DNA of 64,000 nucleotides from positions 237,215-301,214 of the forward strand of contig JAFKEE010000023.1 in assembly GCA_017307505.1 (NCBI GenBank). The letters are read 5' to 3'. Position 1 is the first letter of the stretch. Each line of letters begins with the position of its first letter. The notes under the pieces were generated by a model. That model was not told the DNA's origin. It was given only the letters and a program-made list of their open reading frames with translations, and made no database searches. Positions 40,303-49,276 of the stretch are shown piece after piece. Both the position numbers and the translations under genes were made by a program. Source of the DNA: Acidobacteriota bacterium. Lineage in GTDB: Bacteria; Acidobacteriota; Terriglobia; Bryobacterales; Bryobacteraceae.

Positions 40303-42828
40303 ATGCGCCAGCAGCCCCCCGTCCGCAAACCCGAAGTCATGAGTCCGGCCGGCTATTGGCCCCAACTCCGAGCCGCCATCGAGGCCGGAGCCGACTCCGT
40401 CTACTTCGGTCTGAAGCACTTTTCCGCTCGCGCCAAGGTCGGCTTCACCCTGACGGAATTGCCCTCCGTCATGCGCGAACTCCACTCGCGCGGCGTCCGC
40501 GGCTACATCACCTTCAACACCCTGATCTTCGAACACGAGATCGCCGAAGCGGCGGGCGCCATCGCCGCAATCGTCGACGCTGGAGCCGACGCCCTCATCA
40601 TGCAGGACTACGGCATGGTTCGCCTGGCCCGGCAGATCGCGCCAGGCATGGAGCTCCACGCCAGCACCCAGATGAGCATCACCGATGCCGCCGGCGTGCG
40701 CCAGGCACAGGAACTCGGCGTCCAGCGCGTCACCCTCGCCCGCGAACTCGCCCTCACCGAGGTGCGCTCCATCATCGAGCAGACCTCCTGCGACCTCGAA
40801 ATCTTCGTCCACGGTGCCCTCTGCGTCGCTTACTCCGGCCAATGCTTCTCCTCCGAAGCCTGGGGTGGCCGCAGCGCCAATCGCGGCCAGTGCGCCCAGG
40901 CCTGCCGACTGCCCTATGAAATGCTCGTCGACGGCCGCCTGGAACCTCTGGCCGACGCCCGCTACCTGCTCTCCCCGGGCGACCTCTACGGTCTCCATCA
41001 GGTACCGGAAATGGCCGCCATGGGCGTTGCCGCACTCAAGATCGAAGGCCGTTACAAGGACGCCGACTACGTCGCCCTCGCCACCGTCGCCTATCGCAAA
41101 GCCGTCGACGAAGCGGCCGCCGGCCGCGGGCTCTCCATCACACCGGCCGAGGAGCTCCAGCTCGAACAGGTCTACTCCCGAGGTTTCGGACCGTTCTTCC
41201 TCACCGGCACAAACCACCAGGCCGTCGTCAACGGCCGCGCCCCGCGCCACCGCGGAGTCTGCGTCGGCAAGGTCACCCGGGTCAGCCCGGACTCCGTCAC
41301 CATCCAACCCGCGCCCGCCCACAAAATCGCCCCCGTCAAACCCGGCGACGGCCTCGTCTTCGACGCCGCCTCCTGGCGCAGTCCAGAAGAACCCGAGGAG
41401 GGCGGCCGCATCTTCCAGTCGCTCCCCAATCTCGACGGCTCCCTCGAGTTGAAGTTCGGCAATAACGCCATCCGCTTTGCCCGCATCCATCCCGGCGACC
41501 TCGTCTGGCGCACCCACGACCCCGCCCTCGAGCGCGTAGCCAAACCCTACCTCGAGCCGGCCTCCCCCGTCGCCCGTCAGCCCCTCCATGTCCGCGTCAC
41601 CGCCGCCGAAAGCGCGCCCCTGGTGACCGAGTGGCAATTGATCGCCCACCCGGAAATCACCGTGACCGTGCTCTCACCGGAGCCCATCGAACGCGCCCAG
41701 AATCGTGGCCTCACCCGGGAATACCTGCACGACCAGTTCTCCCGCCTCGGCAACACCCCCTACACCCTGGAGAGCATCGATCTCACCTGCACCGGAACCC
41801 CCTTCGCCGCCAGCTCACTCCTCAACCGCCTGCGCCGCGAAGCCGTCGAACAGCTCCAGACCTTGCAGGCCAACCGCCCTCACCCGGCAGTGAACGAACC
41901 CACTCCGCTGGTCGAGGCCGCCCTCCGTCAGGCCGTCGCGAACACACTCGCCACCCCGGAGCCCCAGCTTCACGTCCTGGTCCGCACGCCCGAACAACTC
42001 GACGCCGCCCTCGAGCTCGCGCCCGCCAGCATCACCCTCGACTACCTCGACCTCTACGGCCTGCGGCCCTCCGTCGACAAGGTGAAGGCGTCGGGCATCT
42101 CCGTCCGCGTCGCCAGCCCGCGCATCCTCAAGCCCGGCGAAGCGCGCATCACCAACTTCCTGCTCAGCCTGGACTGCCCGCTCGTCATCCGCTCCACCGG
42201 CATCCTGCACGCCCTGAAAGGGCAGCCGCACGCCGACCTGATCGGCGACTTCAGCCTCAACACCGCCAATTCGCTCACCGCCTCGGCCTACTTCGAACTG
42301 GGCCTCGCCCGCCTGACGCCCACCCACGACCTCAACGCCGACCAGATCGCCCGCCTCGCCCACACCGCCGGCGCGGCCCGCATCGAGGTCATCGCCTATC
42401 AACACCTTCCTGTCTTCCACACGGAACACTGCGTTTTCTGCCGCTTTCTCTCCACCGGCACCACCTACAAGGACTGCGGCCGTCCCTGCGAAAGTCACAC
42501 CGTCGCGCTGAAGGACCCCACGGGCCGCGCCCACCCCGTCATGGCCGACGTCGGCTGCCGCAACACCGTCTTCGGAGCCGAGGCGCAGGAGGCCAGCAGC
42601 TTCATGGACTCATGGCTCGAAGCGGGCATCCGCCACTTCCGCCTGGAATTCGTCCACGAGTCCGCCGCCCAGGTCCGCGCCGTCACCCTGGCGTTCCAGT
42701 CCTATCTGAAGGGCGAATCCAACGCCGCCCAGCTCGCCGCCGAAATGAAGCGCATCGCCCCGCAAGGCGTCACGCAAGGCAGCCTCTTCGTCCCGCCCGA
42801 CTACCTCACCCTGCCGATCCTGCAGTAA
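40303..42828 (+). CDS. U32-family peptidase / RlhA-like RNA hydroxylation protein
   Basis: This 841-residue protein has an N-terminal U32 domain (EAGADSVYFGLKHFSARAK, LEIFVHGALCVAYSGQCFSSEAWGGRSANRGQCAQACR) with the clustered cysteines that bind an Fe-S cluster. A DUF3656-like middle follows, then a C-terminal second U32-like part with C-x-x-C-R-F and Y-K-D-C-G-R-P-C. E. coli RlhA, with U32 plus DUF3656, makes 5-hydroxycytidine in 23S rRNA; related TrhP acts on tRNA. The length and domain order resemble RlhA with an extension. RNA target is by analogy. GGAAGAG lies about 9 nt before the ATG. Confidence 0.87.
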   Translation: MRQQPPVRKPEVMSPAGYWPQLRAAIEAGADSVYFGLKHFSARAKVGFTLTELPSVMRELHSRGVRGYITFNTLIFEHEIAEAAGAIAAIVDAGADALIMQDYGMVRLARQIAPGMELHASTQMSITDAAGVRQAQELGVQRVTLARELALTEVRSIIEQTSCDLEIFVHGALCVAYSGQCFSSEAWGGRSANRGQCAQACRLPYEMLVDGRLEPLADARYLLSPGDLYGLHQVPEMAAMGVAALKIEGRYKDADYVALATVAYRKAVDEAAAGRGLSITPAEELQLEQVYSRGFGPFFLTGTNHQAVVNGRAPRHRGVCVGKVTRVSPDSVTIQPAPAHKIAPVKPGDGLVFDAASWRSPEEPEEGGRIFQSLPNLDGSLELKFGNNAIRFARIHPGDLVWRTHDPALERVAKPYLEPASPVARQPLHVRVTAAESAPLVTEWQLIAHPEITVTVLSPEPIERAQNRGLTREYLHDQFSRLGNTPYTLESIDLTCTGTPFAASSLLNRLRREAVEQLQTLQANRPHPAVNEPTPLVEAALRQAVANTLATPEPQLHVLVRTPEQLDAALELAPASITLDYLDLYGLRPSVDKVKASGISVRVASPRILKPGEARITNFLLSLDCPLVIRSTGILHALKGQPHADLIGDFSLNTANSLTASAYFELGLARLTPTHDLNADQIARLAHTAGAARIEVIAYQHLPVFHTEHCVFCRFLSTGTTYKDCGRPCESHTVALKDPTGRAHPVMADVGCRNTVFGAEAQEASSFMDSWLEAGIRHFRLEFVHESAAQVRAVTLAFQSYLKGESNAAQLAAEMKRIAPQGVTQGSLFVPPDYLTLPILQ

Positions 42829-43103
42829 GTCCGATCGGGTGAATGGGCTCTGGGATCCGGGCCTCGTCTTCTCTCCGAGGAGCCCTCCGTTCCGGAAGCC
42901 ATCCCCACTGTCCGAGTGAACCAGTCCCCGCCGGATCCTCACGGCAAGACCACCATCGGTGTAGGTCTTGTCGTCCCCACCGGCGATGAAACTGGATCGA
43001 GCAAGGTGCGCAAGCTCCTCGTCGGGACGCCAGAGCCGGGACAAGGCTCGGTTTACGCCCCCTTATCCTCCCTGTTACGCTCCAGGGGAAGGGATAGGAT
43101 CAT
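42829..43103. other. Intergenic region without a recognised gene
   Basis: This 275-bp stretch follows the U32 gene. It contains short self-complementary segments (for example GAGCC/GGCTC near 43033-43049) but no long stem, U-tract or coding pattern that I would call. The next gene starts with TTG at 43104. Confidence 0.4.
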
Positions 43104-44558
43104 TTGACCAGCCAGACCTGCCCAGCTCCCCAACTGCCCTGGCATCTGCGCTTTGGCCCGGCCATCGCCGCCGTTCTCTGCCTGTTCACTTTTTACTACC
43201 GCGGTCTCGACTGCTATTTCTACCAGGACGACTTCGGGTGGCTCCATCTGGGCCCCGCGAAAAACTTTCACGAGTTCCTGGAAATGATCTTTGCCCCTAA
43301 GGCCCACGGCAACCTCCGCCCCTGGAGCGAGAATCTCTACTTTTACGGCATGAAGGCCCTCTTCGGCCCCACCCCGTTGCCCTTCCGCCTCGTCGTTTTT
43401 CTCACCGTCACGGCCAACCTGTTCCTGCTCAATGCGGTGGCGCGCCGCCTCACCGGCTCCGTGGCCGCTGGCGCAGCGGCTGCCTTCTGCTGGTTATTGA
43501 ACCCTTGCGTCGCCCCCGCTCTCTGCTGGACCTGTATCTACAACCAATCCCAGTCGCTCTGCTTCATCCTGCTGGCCTTCCTGCTTTATCTGAAAGGCCG
43601 CGAACGGGCCCAGTGGATCGTCTTCCTCCTGGGCCTCGGCTCGCTGGAAACGGTGGTGATGTACCCGTTGCTCGTCTCCACCCATGCCCTGCTCTTTGAC
43701 CGCAGCCGCTTCAAACGGACCCTGCCCCTCTACGCCGGCTCACTCGCCTTCACCCTCATCCACTTCCTGGTTGCGCCCGTTTACAAAACCGGCCCCTATG
43801 CCATCCAGGTCGATCTCAGAATCTTCCGCACCTTGTGGTCTTACATCGAGATGGCTCTCGGTCCGGAACGCATCGGCCACTTCCTCTGGAACTGGCCCGC
43901 CGGATTCTTTCTCGCCTCCACGGGGGTCCTCTGCGCCGTGGTCCTGCTGGCCATCTTCCTCCGGGACCCCAAACCAGGCCTCCTCCGCTATGCCAATCCA
44001 ACCGCCTTATTTGGCGCTGCCTGGTTTGTGATCCTGTTGGGCCCGCTGCTGCTGCTACCCGAACACGTCATGGACTACGCGCTCACCGGCCCCGTAGCCG
44101 GTCTGGCGCTCATCTTTGCCGCAGCCGTCGCCGCCCGCCGGCCGGTCGGCATCGCGATGGTAGTGCTCTACCTCGCCTTTGCCGTGCCGGCCGCCTGGAG
44201 GGTCACCCGCTGGAATTGGGAGCGCAGCCATACCGCCCGTGACCTGGTCCAGGGCGTCCTCCGATTCTGCCACGCCAACCCCGGCAAGACGATGCTGCTT
44301 ACCGGCATGGATACCGATCAGTTCCTGGCCGGTTTCGCCGACCTGCCCTTCCAGGTCCATGGTTACTACGAGGTCTGGCTTGCCCCCGGCGCCGAAGCGA
44401 AGATCCAGGACGCGGGCCATCTGGCCCCACTCCTCGTCTCGAAGCCCGAGAAGTCTTACCCTCTTCTCGATGCCGGCCAAGCCCTGGTGCTGGATGTCAC
44501 CGGCGGCAACGTACGGGACGTCACCGCCGATTACCAGGCCCAGCGCCCGAAAAACTAA
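43104..44558 (+). CDS. Polytopic membrane protein, GT-C glycosyltransferase-like
   Basis: This 484-residue protein starts at TTG and has about 10-11 hydrophobic segments. A first-loop D-D pair (F-Y-Q-D-D-F-G-W, about 37-44) lies after helix 1, as in GT-C enzymes, where an Asp-Asp or Asp-Glu loop on the outer side holds the active site for lipid-linked sugars. A C-terminal soluble part of about 120 residues follows. Function as a lipid-phosphate-dependent glycosyltransferase is inferred from this topology only; no family-specific motif beyond that is seen. It overlaps the convergent DUF72 gene by 4 bp. Confidence 0.72.
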   Translation: MTSQTCPAPQLPWHLRFGPAIAAVLCLFTFYYRGLDCYFYQDDFGWLHLGPAKNFHEFLEMIFAPKAHGNLRPWSENLYFYGMKALFGPTPLPFRLVVFLTVTANLFLLNAVARRLTGSVAAGAAAAFCWLLNPCVAPALCWTCIYNQSQSLCFILLAFLLYLKGRERAQWIVFLLGLGSLETVVMYPLLVSTHALLFDRSRFKRTLPLYAGSLAFTLIHFLVAPVYKTGPYAIQVDLRIFRTLWSYIEMALGPERIGHFLWNWPAGFFLASTGVLCAVVLLAIFLRDPKPGLLRYANPTALFGAAWFVILLGPLLLLPEHVMDYALTGPVAGLALIFAAAVAARRPVGIAMVVLYLAFAVPAAWRVTRWNWERSHTARDLVQGVLRFCHANPGKTMLLTGMDTDQFLAGFADLPFQVHGYYEVWLAPGAEAKIQDAGHLAPLLVSKPEKSYPLLDAGQALVLDVTGGNVRDVTADYQAQRPKN

Positions 44559-45451
44559 GCCGCCCGCGCAGGCAGCAGGACAGCCTGTACCGGCCTCTGG
44601 GCCCGGAAGGCCGCCAGTTCCGCCGGATACTCCCCAATCAGCGGCGCCGGAGCCCGCAACGTCCGGTCCCCAAAGATTTCCCTCAACTGCAGCGCATTCA
44701 CCATGGAACGTCCGCCCTCCGCATTGGCCGTCACCACCAGCACGCGCGCCGCATTCGCCGCCAGCCGCTCAATCCTCGGCTTCCACTCCAGCAGTTCGTC
44801 CAGGTCGTACAGATACGACTGGTCCACCGGCTGGTCAAACTCTCGAAAGCCCTCCGGGCTCCGCCGCCCATGCATGCGGACGACTGCCACCCCCGAGGTA
44901 AGCATCGCCGTGGGCGGCATCGCCCGGAAGAATTGCGGCTGGTCGATGTTCACGAACCCGACGCGGTAGTTCACCAGCGTCGTCACCGCTTCATCGCGCA
45001 GCCAGGACTCATGCCGGAACTCCGCCGCCAACGGAAACTCGTGGAAAGTCCGCCGCAGCCGGATCAGAAACTGCTTGTTCTCCTCGCTGAAGCGGAAGCC
45101 CCAGGGAAACTGCATCACCACCGCGCCCAGCCGCCGGGCTTTCAACAGCGGCAGCATCCCGGTCTTCCAAGCCTCCACCGAGGCCTCGTTCAGATCCCGG
45201 TCATACGTGAAGCGCCGTTCCAGCATCGCCGTGAAAAGGAAATCCTGGTTGCCCGCCACCTTCTTCGCGTAGAGCTTCGCAATCTCCTGTCGCAATGGGC
45301 CCGCAAAGGACTGCCCGATCTCGGCCACGTCGACATACTGCGCCAATGTGTCCAACGGGTGCCAGCCGCGGGAAGCCGGCTTTGGATAGACAGTAGAAAC
45401 CCAGTCCGGGCGATGCCATCCGGACGGGCCAATTGAGAGGTGGTGCAGCAT
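44555..45451 (-). CDS. DUF72-family (YecE-like) TIM-barrel protein
   Basis: This 298-residue protein starts at the ATG at 45451; an upstream hydrophobic extension to 45538 is less typical. The DUF72 fold is recognised by the start S-I-G-P-S-G-W, Q-F-P-W-G-F-R-F, A-A-E-F-R-H-E-S-W, V-N-I-D-Q-P, V-V-R-M-H-G-R and Y-L-Y-D-L-D-E-L. Members are TIM barrels of unclear function, some linked to nucleic-acid or sugar processing. It overlaps the convergent GT-C-like gene by 4 bp. The transcription unit is separate from cysK, with a terminator between them. Confidence 0.85.
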   Translation of the reverse strand: MLHHLSIGPSGWHRPDWVSTVYPKPASRGWHPLDTLAQYVDVAEIGQSFAGPLRQEIAKLYAKKVAGNQDFLFTAMLERRFTYDRDLNEASVEAWKTGMLPLLKARRLGAVVMQFPWGFRFSEENKQFLIRLRRTFHEFPLAAEFRHESWLRDEAVTTLVNYRVGFVNIDQPQFFRAMPPTAMLTSGVAVVRMHGRRSPEGFREFDQPVDQSYLYDLDELLEWKPRIERLAANAARVLVVTANAEGGRSMVNALQLREIFGDRTLRAPAPLIGEYPAELAAFRAQRPVQAVLLPARAA

Positions 45452-45603
45452 GGTCTTGCCTCCACTTTCGCCTTGTCTTTGCCAACCCAGAATAGAACAA
45501 ATGGCGAATAAGATCAAGGCAAAAAATCTCCGCCTCAATTTTAGGGCACCTGTAACCTGAAACCTCGCTTTTGCGCTCTTATAGTCAATCCCCGTTACGA
45601 GAA

Positions 45604-45641
45604 GCGGGCGCCTTCACCCCAACACCCAACCCGGCGCCCGC
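45604..45641. repeat. GC-rich inverted repeat between DUF72 and cysK
   Basis: GCGGGCGCC (45604-45612) and GGCGCCCGC (45633-45641) are perfect 9-bp arms around 20 nt. The same 9-mer recurs at 45745-45753 in the cysK terminator stem region. It has no U-tract and lies about 150 bp upstream of the DUF72 start. Confidence 0.6.
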
Positions 45642-45696
45642 ACCCTCTTCTTCTCACTCCCTCCTAATACTTATCTATTACCGTGTAAACTCCGCC

Positions 45697-45751
45697 CAAA
45701 AATGCGAAACGCCCGCTGCTCGTCCAGATTCCTCTGGAGGAGTAGCGGGCG
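45697..45751 (-). terminator. Intrinsic terminator after cysK
   Basis: On the minus strand, a long hairpin (11-bp outer arms at 45740-45750 and 45711-45721 with one G-U pair, plus an inner 5-bp stem) is followed about 8 nt later by five U residues (45698-45702). It ends the Rrf2-cysK transcript 30 bp past the cysK stop. Confidence 0.8.
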
Positions 45752-45780
45752 CCTTTCTGCAAGCGCAACTAGGTTTCTGA

Positions 45781-46740
45781 CTAATCCGCGAACATCCCCT
45801 CGAAGAGCGCGGAAGACAAATACCGCTCCCCGGCGTCCGGCAGGATGACCACAATCGTCTTGCCCGCGAACTCAGGCTGATGTGCCAACCGCACGGCCGC
45901 AGCCGCCGCCGCGCCGCACGAGATGCCGCTCAGAATCCCTTCTTCCGAGGCCAGCCGGCGAGCCATCTCCATCGACTCGTCGTTCGATACCTGCTCCACC
46001 CGGTCCACCATCGACAGATCCAGCGTCCCGGGAATGAAGCCCGCGCCAATCCCCTGGATCTTGTGCGGACCCGGCTGCGGCGCCTCACCATTCCTCACCT
46101 GGGTGATCACCGGGCTCGTCGTCGGCTCTACCGCCACCGACAGAATCTGCTTGCCCTTCACCTGCTTGATATACCGCGAAGTGCCCGTGATCGTGCCACC
46201 CGTGCCCACGCCGGACACCAGCACGTCTACCTGGCCGTCGGTATCGTCCCAAATCTCCGGCCCTGTCGTCTCGAAGTGGATCTTCGGATTCGCCGGATTC
46301 TGGAACTGCTGCAACAGGACAAACTTCGACGGATCCGAGTTGGCAATCTCCTCGGCCTTCGCAATCGCTCCCTTCATGCCCTTGGGACCTTCCGTCAGCA
46401 CCAGGTTCGCCCCAAACACCTTCAACACCTTGCGCCGCTCCAGCGACATCGTCTCAGGCATGGTCAGCGTAATCGGATACCCGCGGGCCGCGGCCACAAA
46501 CGCCAGCGCAATGCCCGTGTTGCCGCTCGTGGGCTCCACCAGTTCCTTGCCTGGTCCCAGGATGCCCGCCTTTTCCGCTTCCCAAACCATCGAGGCGCCA
46601 ATGCGGCATTTCACCGAATAAGCCGGATTCCTGCCCTCGATCTTTGCCAGCACCGTAGCCCCGGCGCCCTTTGTTACACGGTTCAGCCGGACTAAAGGAG
46701 TCCGGCCGATGCTCAACGAGTTGTCATCAAAAACTCTCAT
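45781..46740 (-). CDS. cysK: Cysteine synthase A (O-acetylserine sulfhydrylase)
   Basis: This 319-residue PLP enzyme makes cysteine from O-acetylserine and sulfide in the cytoplasm. The PLP lysine is Lys44 (Y-S-V-K-C-R-I-G), the substrate loop is P-T-S-G-N-T-G, and the phosphate-binding loop is [17 protein letters not shown] lies 5 nt before the ATG. It starts 9 bp after the Rrf2 gene and is followed by an intrinsic terminator, so the two genes form an operon. Regulation by the Rrf2 protein through the palindrome at 47193-47210 is likely but untested. Confidence 0.95.
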   Translation of the reverse strand: MRVFDDNSLSIGRTPLVRLNRVTKGAGATVLAKIEGRNPAYSVKCRIGASMVWEAEKAGILGPGKELVEPTSGNTGIALAFVAAARGYPITLTMPETMSLERRKVLKVFGANLVLTEGPKGMKGAIAKAEEIANSDPSKFVLLQQFQNPANPKIHFETTGPEIWDDTDGQVDVLVSGVGTGGTITGTSRYIKQVKGKQILSVAVEPTTSPVITQVRNGEAPQPGPHKIQGIGAGFIPGTLDLSMVDRVEQVSNDESMEMARRLASEEGILSGISCGAAAAAAVRLAHQPEFAGKTIVVILPDAGERYLSSALFEGMFAD

Positions 46741-46749
46741 CGGCTCCCC

Positions 46750-47169
46750 TTAAATCTCCCAATTTGGTACGTATCTCGCCTGCCGGTCGCGCCAATTCCG
46801 CGCCAATTCCGCGAATGTCGTCCTGTCAATGACGCCGGCCACCGCTTCGTCCACACGGTCCCAGAACTCACCCAGCGGACCCGGTTCTTCCAGGGCAGCC
46901 CGGCCCGTCCGGCCGCCTTCCACACTGCGCAGCACCTGGCCCACCGTGATCGTCTCCGCCGCCTTCGCCAGCAGGTATCCGCCCTCGGCGCCCCGGCGCG
47001 ATTCCAGGAACCCATGCTTCTTCAGGTCCGCCAGAATCGTCTCAAGAAACTTCTGCGGGATCTTTTGCCGCGTGGCAATGTCGGCGATTCTGATCGGCTG
47101 CGCCCCCGGCGCCAAGGTCAGGTCAAGTACGGCGCGGAGCGCGTATTCGCACTTGACAGAAACGTTCAT
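46750..47169 (-). CDS. Rrf2-family transcriptional regulator (CymR-like)
   Basis: This 139-residue winged-helix regulator starts at M-N-V-S-V-K-C-E-Y-A-L-R-A-V, the family N-terminus; an ATG at 47187 would add six residues. The recognition helix region is I-A-D-I-A-T-R-Q-K-I-P-Q-K-F-L-E-T-I-L, and the wing is R-R-G-A-E-G-G-Y-L-L. Only one cysteine (Cys7) is present, so the Fe-S triad of IscR, NsrR and RsrR is missing. This and the adjacent cysK resemble CymR, which represses cysteine genes through O-acetylserine and CysK in Bacillus. The protein probably controls its own operon. Confidence 0.9.
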   Translation of the reverse strand: MNVSVKCEYALRAVLDLTLAPGAQPIRIADIATRQKIPQKFLETILADLKKHGFLESRRGAEGGYLLAKAAETITVGQVLRSVEGGRTGRAALEEPGPLGEFWDRVDEAVAGVIDRTTFAELARNWRDRQARYVPNWEI

Positions 47170-47192
47170 TAGCGTCTGCACTGGCATTTCCC

Positions 47193-47210
47193 TATTCTCA
47201 CTAGAGAATA
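47193..47210 (-). promoter_or_regulatory. Palindromic operator overlapping the -10 of the Rrf2-cysK promoter
   Basis: TATTCTC (47193-47199), ACTA, GAGAATA (47204-47210) is a perfect 7-bp inverted repeat with a 4-bp spacer. The -10 box of the operon (TATTCT on the minus strand, 47205-47210) is inside its right arm. A dimer bound here would block polymerase, as expected for autorepression by an Rrf2 protein. Confidence 0.7.
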
Positions 47211-47233
47211 TCGCCTTCTACCCGGAGGGTCAA
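47205..47233 (-). promoter_or_regulatory. Sigma70-like promoter of the Rrf2-cysK operon
   Basis: On the minus strand, TTGACC (47228-47233, five of six matches) and TATTCT (47205-47210, four of six) are exactly 17 bp apart. Transcription would start near 47198, about 29 nt before the ATG at 47169. Confidence 0.65.
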
Positions 47234-47296
47234 CACAAGCCCGCTCTTTTCCAGCACTTGCCCGTTTTCAAGCCTCTTCGATCAGCCCCTCGGCCC

Positions 47297-49258
47297 CTAG
47301 TCCGACATCAGGAAGATCAACGGTCGAACATCGTCCTCAGGCGTCCATTCCCAGTAACTTAACAGAATCGTGTAGACCATCAGCCCCGTCTCGCCCTCGC
47401 CAAAGAACAGATACCGCGACGCCTGCTGCATCAGGTTCGCACGCGTCAGTCCAATGAAGATCGAGATCGGATCAATCAGTTCACTGATGTACGCAATCGT
47501 GTTCGCCAGGGCTGTCGCCCCATAGGCGCTCGCCACGAAGTTCTCCCCTTCTCTCTCAATCCGGAACTCCAGGGGAGCCGCAAACTCACTCCGGTTGTCC
47601 GCCAGGTAAATGTGAACAAAAAGGAACGGGCCCTTCACCTTGTAGTGCTCGATGATCTCCGCCTGCTTGCGCCTCCGCGCCTCCGGCGTATCGCTGCGAA
47701 TCGGCACCAGGTGCACCTTCTTGTTCACCAGTTCCGACGCCAGGCGGGCCGACTCCCCATTGCTGAAGTAGCTCTTTGTCACCCGGAACTCGATCGATCG
47801 CATCGACCGGCTCAGGGCGCTTACCGTCATCAGCACCACGGTAAAGATCGACCCGATGATCAACCCGTCCGGCCGCTCGACGCAGTTGTCCACCAGCGTG
47901 TACGCAAACACCAGCGCCACCAGGCCCGTGTATATCGCCAGCGGCTTCCGCGCCTCTTTCCACAGGTCCAGCGTCGCCGCGCACGCCGCCGACAGGATCA
48001 GCACCAGGACGCCCGTCGCATAAGCTCCGCTCTGCGCCTCGACATCGGCGCGGAACACCAGCGTCACCACCACGTTGATCCCAAACAGCACCAGCACCAG
48101 TGGGCGGGACAGCGTCATCCACTCGGGAGCCATCCCGAATCGCGGCAGATACCGCGGAATCAGGTGCAGCAGCCCCGCCATCGCCGACGCTCCGGCCAGC
48201 GACAGGATCAGGATCGTCGAAACATCGTAGATCGAACCGAAGACACTGCCCAGGTACTCGTGCGCCAGGTAGGCGATCGCGCGTCCACTGGCCTTGCCGC
48301 CAATCCGGTACGCCGTCTCCGGAATCAGCAGCGTCGTCACCACGCTGCTCGCCACCAGCATGACGCTCATGATCAGCGCTGCCGTCACCAGCAGCCGCTT
48401 GGTATTGCCCACCCGCCCGGCCGGCGCCTTGCCTGAGCGCGGATTGTACTCCTGGTCCGCCGGTCCGCCATCGATCAGCGGCATCACGGAAACTCCGGTC
48501 TCAAACCCGCTCAACCCCAGCGCCAGTTTGGGAAAGACCAGCAGGGCGCCCGCCATCACCATGGTCATATCGCCCTTCATCGCAAGCGCCGCCCGCCAGT
48601 CCTGCAGCAGCCCCGGATGCAGGTACACTTCATACGCGCCACGCACCAGCACCACGACATTCAACAGCAGATAAGGAACCGATGCCGCCGACGCGACCCC
48701 GATCGCTTCTTTAAATCCCTTCAGGAAGACCAGTGTCAGTGCGGTCAGCAAGCCCAGCGTGATCAGGATCTGGTGATCCCCCACATGAGGATGAAGAAAC
48801 GGATTCTCCACCGCATGCTTGGCCGCATCCGCCGCGGACAACGTCATCGTAATGACGAAGTCGGTGGCCGCGAACCCCAGCAGGGTGAGCACCAGCAGCT
48901 TGCTCTTCCACCCCAACAGCAGGTTCTCGAGCATCGCAATCGAGCCCTGCCCCGCGAAACTGCGCTGCGCCACCTGCGCATACACCGGCAACGCGCCCAG
49001 CAGCGTCACCAGCACCAGAATCGCCGTAGCCAGCGGAGCCACCGCCCCCGCCGCCAGCAGAGCAATGCCCGGCTGATACCCCAGCGTGGAAAAGTAATCC
49101 ACGCCGGTCAGCCAGATCACCTTGTACCAGGGATGCGTTTCCGTGTGTTCGGCCGACTCCTCCAAGGCCTCGCCGCGAGAGATCCACCGTCCAAACGCGG
49201 AGCGGAACTGGAGCGATGGTTGCGCCAGTTCCTTATTGACAGGAATGAGTCGGCCCAT
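47297..49258 (-). CDS. Large APC-type amino acid transporter with C-terminal soluble domain
   Basis: This 653-residue membrane protein has about 12 helices from the N-terminal H-P-W-Y-K-V-I-W-L-T-G-V-D-Y-F-S-T-L-G-Y region to roughly residue 480. The segment F-S-T-L-G-Y-Q-P-G-I-A-L replaces the usual G-S-G-I-F helix-1 signature and is shared with APC-like and KUP-like permeases. A soluble C-terminal domain of about 170 residues follows, with repeated alpha/beta character (K-V-H-L-V-P-I-R-S, F-L-F-V-H-I-Y-L-A-D). Such domains regulate transport in Kup-type and cationic amino-acid carriers. The substrate is not clear. Confidence 0.82.
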   Translation of the reverse strand: MGRLIPVNKELAQPSLQFRSAFGRWISRGEALEESAEHTETHPWYKVIWLTGVDYFSTLGYQPGIALLAAGAVAPLATAILVLVTLLGALPVYAQVAQRSFAGQGSIAMLENLLLGWKSKLLVLTLLGFAATDFVITMTLSAADAAKHAVENPFLHPHVGDHQILITLGLLTALTLVFLKGFKEAIGVASAASVPYLLLNVVVLVRGAYEVYLHPGLLQDWRAALAMKGDMTMVMAGALLVFPKLALGLSGFETGVSVMPLIDGGPADQEYNPRSGKAPAGRVGNTKRLLVTAALIMSVMLVASSVVTTLLIPETAYRIGGKASGRAIAYLAHEYLGSVFGSIYDVSTILILSLAGASAMAGLLHLIPRYLPRFGMAPEWMTLSRPLVLVLFGINVVVTLVFRADVEAQSGAYATGVLVLILSAACAATLDLWKEARKPLAIYTGLVALVFAYTLVDNCVERPDGLIIGSIFTVVLMTVSALSRSMRSIEFRVTKSYFSNGESARLASELVNKKVHLVPIRSDTPEARRRKQAEIIEHYKVKGPFLFVHIYLADNRSEFAAPLEFRIEREGENFVASAYGATALANTIAYISELIDPISIFIGLTRANLMQQASRYLFFGEGETGLMVYTILLSYWEWTPEDDVRPLIFLMSD

Positions 49259-49276
49259 GACAGACCAAAGGTTAGC

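Noticed and set aside
39643..41649. Long open frame opposite the YkgJ and U32 genes (668 codons)
   Set aside because: It is antisense to well-defined genes and Gly/Asp-rich, as expected from GC-rich codon complement.
42829..43103. Possible small RNA or terminator
   Set aside because: Only short self-complementary segments and no U-tract.
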